Shown here: positions 59,452 through 64,000 of the stretch, piece after piece
How the letters are laid out: every line of letters starts with the position of its first letter
How positions within the stretch are numbered: the first letter of the stretch is position 1
The notes under the pieces: model-generated
Database searches by the model: none
What the model was told of the DNA's origin: nothing
What the model saw: only the letters and a program-made list of their open reading frames with translations
Position numbers and translations under genes: made by a program
From: Lysobacterales bacterium
GTDB lineage: Bacteria > Pseudomonadota > Gammaproteobacteria > Xanthomonadales > Ahniellaceae
Direction of reading: 5' to 3'
Assembly (NCBI GenBank): GCA_016182785.1
Contig: JACPFU010000001.1
Coordinates: forward strand, 1 to 64,000
DNA: 64,000 nucleotides

Positions 59452-60678
59452 TCAACCGGGTCGTCCGTCGCTGCGCGGCGTGGTGTAGATGTACAGCGAA
59501 CGCAGCACCCAGGGCACGAATGCGAGCAGCCAGCCGAATGCGGCCACGCTCTGCCAGGCCATCGCATCGGTGCTCAGTTCGGCGCCGATGCGGACCAGCG
59601 CGACCAGCTGGATCGCGAGGAAGGCGAAGCCGGCGACGCGACCGAGTTCCAGCGGACGGCCCGAATGTCCTGCGGTCACCCGCGTCACCATCGCGACCAG
59701 CAAACTGCCGAAGAAGCCGATGAACAGCGCATGCGCCGGGGCGCGGCCGAGGTGCAGTTCGCCGCTCGCAAGCAGCCACAGACTCTGGGCAGCGAACAGC
59801 AACATCGCCAGCGGCAGCCAGGCGAAGCCCGCGAACAACACGCGTGCCAAGGCCGGCATCGGACCGCGCGGGGCATTGCGCCACAGCCAGTAGCCGGCAA
59901 GCGCAGCCAGCGGAAGGTCAGCCAGCCACAGCCACGCGTTCAGCGCAGCCAGTTCTCCGGCCAGGTGCAAGAGCAGGCAGGCCCAGACCGCGCCGAGCCA
60001 ACCGAGCGGGCGCCAGCCGACGTAACCGGGCACGACCACGCTCGCGAAGAACGGAAACATGCGGTGCGCGACCGTGGTGTAGATCGGCAGCAGCAGCGCG
60101 AAGCTGCCGATCTTGATCACCGCGAACATCAGCCGCGGCGACCCGGTGTACAGGTGCAGCGCGAACAGCAGCAGTCCGAGCAGTCCGAACAGCAACGCCG
60201 CATAGGCGCTGGCCGAATGCAGGGTGCGGCCGCGGTCGGCGCGCAGCGGGCCCCACAGGAAGATGAGCCCGGCGGTCCACCCGGCGATGGTGTTGAACAG
60301 TCCGATCTGCACCAGGTGCGGAAATCCGAGCAGTCCGATCAGGAACAGCAGCTGTCCGCTCAGCAGGCCGAGACCGACCGGCAAGTAGTGCCACGGCGAC
60401 AGCTCGGGCTGCCCCATCCAGCGCGGGAACACCGTCAGCAGGAAGCCGAACATGAAGGGCGGCAGCACCTGATACTGCATCACGAACGCATGCGCCCAGC
60501 CCGCGAACAGCGGCGGTTGCGCCAGCCCGATGTCGCCGAAGCGCGACTGGTACAGCCACAGCGCCCACCACGCCATCGCTGCCAGCACGTTGCTGGCACC
60601 GACGAAGAACAGCAAACGGTGCGGCGCTGCGGCCAGCATTCGCGGCGAGATCGGGAAGGAATCGGGGATCGTGTTCAT
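59452..60678 (-). CDS. nnrS: NnrS family protein
   Basis: 408 residues with about twelve hydrophobic helices and FVGASNVLAAMAWWALWL, FGFLLTVFPRWMG, VAHRMFPFF and VTRVTAGHSGR, the NnrS signatures with conserved His. NnrS is a haem- and copper-containing inner-membrane protein linked to nitric oxide resistance in denitrifiers. Heads a likely operon with ubiD and tyrB. Confidence 0.92.
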   Translation of the reverse strand: MNTIPDSFPISPRMLAAAPHRLLFFVGASNVLAAMAWWALWLYQSRFGDIGLAQPPLFAGWAHAFVMQYQVLPPFMFGFLLTVFPRWMGQPELSPWHYLPVGLGLLSGQLLFLIGLLGFPHLVQIGLFNTIAGWTAGLIFLWGPLRADRGRTLHSASAYAALLFGLLGLLLFALHLYTGSPRLMFAVIKIGSFALLLPIYTTVAHRMFPFFASVVVPGYVGWRPLGWLGAVWACLLLHLAGELAALNAWLWLADLPLAALAGYWLWRNAPRGPMPALARVLFAGFAWLPLAMLLFAAQSLWLLASGELHLGRAPAHALFIGFFGSLLVAMVTRVTAGHSGRPLELGRVAGFAFLAIQLVALVRIGAELSTDAMAWQSVAAFGWLLAFVPWVLRSLYIYTTPRSDGRPG

Positions 60679-60684
60679 CCGCGC

Positions 60685-60726
60685 ATTGTCCCGCGCGCTT
60701 CATCAGGCGTGATTGATGCAGGTCAG
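60685..60726 (-). promoter_or_regulatory. FNR/Dnr-type box and -10 for nnrS
   Basis: On the + strand TTGATGCAGGTCAG (60713-60726), 9 of 10 to consensus. Reading leftward, GACAAT (60690-60685) follows at 22 bases. The predicted start coincides with the A of the nnrS ATG (60678), implying a leaderless transcript. Confidence 0.7.
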
Positions 60727-60731
60727 GCCAC

Positions 60732-60818
60732 GTCATCGCGGCTTGGAAGCCGCTCCCACTAATTCTCCGAACAACGCTTGAGGGGCGACAGTGGGAGCGG
60801 CTTCCAAGCCGCGATGAC
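60732..60818. repeat. REP-type inverted pair (REPIN-like)
   Basis: Perfect 29-base inverted arms (60732-60760 and 60790-60818) around a 29-base spacer; each arm contains GTGGGAGCGGC and an internal palindrome. Same class as 116-185. It lies between the nnrS promoter and the end of the GH44 gene and could serve as a 3' stabiliser of the latter. Confidence 0.85.
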
Positions 60819-60829
60819 TGACGGGTGTG

Positions 60830-63007
60830 TCATTCAAATCCATCCGCGAACAATGTGGTGGACGGTGTCGACGCGGGCAGGACCAGCAGATTGGCGGAGC
60901 GGCCGGGGACGTTGGCAAGCGTCAAGGTGGTGCCGCCGATGCTGCCGTTGCCGACCTGTGCGAAGCGTTGAAAGGCGTCGAAGCGATACAGCTGCCAGTT
61001 GCCGCTCACGGCTCCGGAGAGGTTGATGCTGATGTCGCGCGGGCCGGTGGCGCGGTTGATCAGCACCAGGCGCAACGCCTGGCCGGCCTGGTCGATGGCG
61101 TAGGCGCCGAGTTCGGTGACATTGCTGGTCGTCGTCGGCAGATGTTCGCCCAGCACGCGCGTGTTGGCACCGTCGTAGTCGAGGAACATGCGGAACGCAT
61201 CTTCGCTCAGCGATCCGGTTTCCGGCGCGACCCAGCGCGCGGCCATGTCGAGACCTTCGCGCCCGAAGATGGCCAGCGCCTCGGCCTGCGCCAGTGCACC
61301 GCTCGGGCCTTCGTCCGGTCCCCACTTGTACTCGGTGAGCGTGATGTCCAGGCCCGGGCAACGCGCGTCCACCCACTCGCGCAGGCGCGGGATCAGCCGC
61401 ACCTGGTCGTCGACCCAGGACTCCGAGGTGTACGCGGGGTCATACAACTCGCGCAGCGAACGCAGCCGCCGCGCCGAGTCCGCCGGCAATTCCGAGTCCG
61501 AGTCGCCACCGAGTCCGGTGACGTTGCCCTGCGGATAGAAATGCACGTCGAGCGCGTCGACCAGGCGCAAACCACCGTGCGCACTGGCGTAGTCGCACAC
61601 TTGCTTCACGTACCACTCGGCGAAGGGCAGGCCGCCGTGGGCCTGGCGGTCCGGGCCGTCGATGCAGCTGACGCCGCCCGCGGCATCGGCCGCCGAGCTG
61701 AACAGGTCGCACCAGCCCCAGGTCACCGGCCCGAGGATCTTCGCGCCCGGGTCGGCTTGCTTGATGGCCAGCGCGACGTCGCGTCCGCGCGTCCAGACCT
61801 CGTCGTAGGTCGGCGGCACCGGGTGCACGTCGCGGTGCGTCGAGTTCCACAGCATCGGCTCGTTGTCGAGCGCGTACCAGCGCACCACGCCCGCATCCGA
61901 TGCACCCGGGCGTGTCGCGAGATGGTTGATCCAGGTGCCGATCTCGGTGTTGGTCAGCGGCACCGAGGTGTCCGCCACGTCGTTGTTGATGATCAGCCCG
62001 TTGACGCAGTGGCCGGTGTTGTTGACCACGTTCTGGCAACTGCCGTTGCCGGCGTCGGCACTGCACCAGCCGGGCGGGCTGCCGCCGAAATAGGAGCATT
62101 CGTTCTGGTCCTGCGGGCCGTACTTCGCGATCGAGAACGACCAGCGCTTCACGCGGTCGCCGATCGGCTTCAGGCCCATGGTCGGAATGCTCACGATCGC
62201 CTGGCCGCCATTGGCGCGGGTCGCGGCGACGAAGTTGTTCAGCGTCGAGTTGCCTGGCAGTCCGGTTCCGGAGCCGTCGGCGATGTTCTGCCAGAACCAG
62301 TCGAACGCGGTGTTGTGGGAGTCGGACTGCCAGTTGTAGCGGGTGGTGCTGTTGCCGCCGGAGCGGCGCAGCGGATAGCGCAGATCGACATGCTGGGCGT
62401 CGTCGCCGAAGTTCACGCCGTAGATTTCCGGACGGATGGCACGCCGCGTGCCGCCGAGGTCGACCGTGGCCGAGAGCGGCGCGGCGACCAGGGCCGTGCT
62501 GCGCGCGATGAAGCGCAGGTCGTCCAGATACACCGTGCCCTGATTGGTGCCGGTGTCATCCATTACGAACAGGCCGTCGAAGGCGCCATGCGTGAGCGTT
62601 GTCGTCGCGTCGAACGGGATCGTGACCTGGCGCCACTGGTTGGCGACCACGTTGCCGCCGCTGATGTAGTCGTTCAGGTCGAAGGCGGCGACGTTGAGCC
62701 CGGAGTAGCTCAGGTACAGGTGCAACTGCTGGCCACCACTGCTGCCGCCATGCACCCACAGCGTCAGCGACTGGTAGTCGGTGAAGCGGTGCTTCTCGGA
62801 CTGGTTGACCAGATACACGCCACCCCAGTTGTCCGGTTCCATGCTGATCGAGCGCGTGCCGGCGTGCACCGGGCTGACGTTCGCGAGGTTGTGCGTGGTC
62901 CAGCTCCAGTCCTCCAGGCCGGCGCGCGGGGCATCGTCGTACCAGACCAGATCCTGCGCGAATGTGGACAGGGGCAACAGGGCAAGCAACCACAGCAGGC
63001 AGCGCAT
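60830..63007 (-). CDS. Secreted glycoside hydrolase family 44-like protein
   Basis: 725 residues. Signal peptide (1-17, TFA-QD), an N-terminal beta-sandwich (about 20-170), a TIM barrel with [16 protein letters not shown] (acid/base Glu) and [10 protein letters not shown] (nucleophile Glu), and a C-terminal beta domain. This fits GH44 endoglucanase/xyloglucanase. It ends TLFADGFE, the tail shared with the YVTN protein. Confidence 0.87.
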   Translation of the reverse strand: MRCLLWLLALLPLSTFAQDLVWYDDAPRAGLEDWSWTTHNLANVSPVHAGTRSISMEPDNWGGVYLVNQSEKHRFTDYQSLTLWVHGGSSGGQQLHLYLSYSGLNVAAFDLNDYISGGNVVANQWRQVTIPFDATTTLTHGAFDGLFVMDDTGTNQGTVYLDDLRFIARSTALVAAPLSATVDLGGTRRAIRPEIYGVNFGDDAQHVDLRYPLRRSGGNSTTRYNWQSDSHNTAFDWFWQNIADGSGTGLPGNSTLNNFVAATRANGGQAIVSIPTMGLKPIGDRVKRWSFSIAKYGPQDQNECSYFGGSPPGWCSADAGNGSCQNVVNNTGHCVNGLIINNDVADTSVPLTNTEIGTWINHLATRPGASDAGVVRWYALDNEPMLWNSTHRDVHPVPPTYDEVWTRGRDVALAIKQADPGAKILGPVTWGWCDLFSSAADAAGGVSCIDGPDRQAHGGLPFAEWYVKQVCDYASAHGGLRLVDALDVHFYPQGNVTGLGGDSDSELPADSARRLRSLRELYDPAYTSESWVDDQVRLIPRLREWVDARCPGLDITLTEYKWGPDEGPSGALAQAEALAIFGREGLDMAARWVAPETGSLSEDAFRMFLDYDGANTRVLGEHLPTTTSNVTELGAYAIDQAGQALRLVLINRATGPRDISINLSGAVSGNWQLYRFDAFQRFAQVGNGSIGGTTLTLANVPGRSANLLVLPASTPSTTLFADGFE

Positions 63008-63141
63008 CGAACGGCTCCAAAGGATGTGGCGATGCTAGCCAGTGCGCCGAAACATGCTGTGACCTGTCGCGCAATGCCTTGAAATCGCAGGGACAAACCC
63101 CAGTGAGCGGCGACCATCCCTTCAGCCACCTGCGATCCGCC

Positions 63142-64000
63142 ATGACCACAGCCACCGAAACCCGCCGCTTTGAAGCCGAAGTCGAACAGGTGCTCAAGCT
63201 CGTCACCCATTCGCTGTATTCGCACAAGGAGATCTTCCTGCGCGAACTGGTCTCCAATGCCTCCGATGCGCTCGACAAGTTGCGCTTCGAGGCCATTGCC
63301 CGACCGGAACTCGCCGCCGGCGACACCGACCTGCATGTCGAGATCGAGTTCGACAAGGCCGCGCGCACGCTGACCCTGCGCGACAACGGCATCGGCATGA
63401 GCCGCGAGGAAGTGATCGAGAACATCGGCACCATCGCGCGTTCGGGCACGCGTCGCTTCCTCGAGTCGCTGACCGGCGACGCGCGCAAGGACACGCAGCT
63501 GATCGGCCAGTTCGGCGTCGGCTTCTACTCGACCTTCGTCGTTGCCGACCAGGTCACCCTGGTCACGCGTCGTGCCGACCTGGAGCCGGAAGCGGCGGTG
63601 CGCTGGAGCTCGAACGGCACCAGCGACTACGCCCTCGACACCGTGACCGAGGCGCGCCGCGGCACCACCATCACCCTGCACCTGAAGCCGGAGGAGGACG
63701 AGTTCCTCGACGGCTGGAAGCTGCGTTCCCTGGTCGGTAAGTACTCCGACCACATCGCGTTCCCGATCCGCATGCTCAAGGAGCAGTTCGGCGAAGAGGG
63801 CGAGAAGGCCGAGCCCGAAATCGAGACGATCAACCACGCTTCAGCGCTGTGGACGCGCCCAAAGTCCGAACTCAAGGACGAAGACTACGCGGCGTTCTAC
63901 AAGCACTCGGCGCATGCCTACGACGAGCCGCTGGCATGGACGCACAACCGCGTCGAGGGCAACCAGAGCTACACCAGCCTGCTCTATCTGCCGACGCAGG
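63142..64000 (+). CDS. htpG: Chaperone protein HtpG (Hsp90), 3' truncated by window edge
   Basis: 286 residues visible. [46 protein letters not shown] and GQFGVGFYS form the GHKL ATP site. The gene continues past 64000. Confidence 0.97.

Overview
The window is a high-GC, densely packed chromosomal segment of a gammaproteobacterium, most likely Xanthomonadales/Lysobacterales. Evidence for this (inference from gene order and family recognition): the rpoN-hpf-ptsN-hprK-rapZ-EIIA(Man)-HPr-EI regulatory PTS cluster including HPr kinase, an ECF sigma factor translationally coupled to a TPR Ser/Thr kinase, REP-type inverted pairs with a TAGGAGCGGC or GTGGGAGCGGC core, an NAD-type isocitrate dehydrogenase, and secreted proteins ending in a Phe-Ala-(Asn/Asp)-Gly-Phe-Glu tail. 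Most of the window is core genome; the only clearly accessory stretch is about 51.9-55.3 kb.

Layout. 0-3.3 kb: REP pair, yggX, iron alcohol dehydrogenase, M48 metalloprotease. 3.3-6.3 kb: tusDCBE-grxC operon (tRNA 2-thiolation relay) running into an AhpD-like protein and an unassigned protein. 6.4-12.2 kb: isocitrate dehydrogenase, ECF sigma/kinase pair, an outer-membrane-like protein with its own terminator. 12.2-20 kb: phoH, gcvR, dapA-bamC, fdxA, tRNA-Glu, pcnB-folK, panB-panC. 20.0-20.2 kb: a candidate structured small RNA. 20.3-29.1 kb: pgi, queG, NAD(P)HX repair enzyme, tsaE-amiC-mutL, a DUF1684 lipoprotein. 29.2-39.3 kb (minus strand): kdsD-kdsC-lptC-lptA-lptB-rpoN-hpf-ptsN-hprK-rapZ-EIIA-ptsH-ptsI. 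39.4-47.4 kb: ibaG-murA, a zinc-binding DGC protein with a chorismate mutase-UbiT fusion, nadA-nadB, a RES toxin system, fabA-fabB. 47.4-50.5 kb: ubiV/ubiU, an unassigned exported protein, cdd. 50.5-55.3 kb: a 2-oxo-acid decarboxylase whose 3' end is rearranged around remnants of a type I restriction locus and two ORF6N genes. 55.4-64 kb: YVTN beta-propeller, aromatic aminotransferase, UbiD, NnrS, GH44 glycosidase and the start of htpG.

How parts work together. The strongest system-level signal is a dispersed anaerobic regulon. Four FNR/Dnr-type palindromes (TGA-N6-TCA) lie in front of the DGC-ubiT operon, between ubiU and an exported protein, in front of the decarboxylase, and in front of nnrS-ubiD-tyrB. 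For four of the five possible transcription directions a -10-like hexamer sits exactly 22 bases after the box. UbiT, UbiU and UbiV are the three proteins of O2-independent ubiquinone synthesis; UbiD is the ubiquinone-pathway decarboxylase family; NnrS is linked to nitric oxide and denitrification. UbiT here is fused to a chorismate mutase domain that keeps the whole AroQ catalytic residue set.

Other notable points: a RES-type (NAD+-degrading) toxin directly behind the NAD biosynthesis genes nadA-nadB, with an antitoxin lacking its DNA-binding half; an exact 141-base direct repeat bracketing the degenerate island, which could be recent duplication or an assembly artefact; and a roughly 112-nt sRNA candidate with promoter, three hairpins and a perfect terminator.
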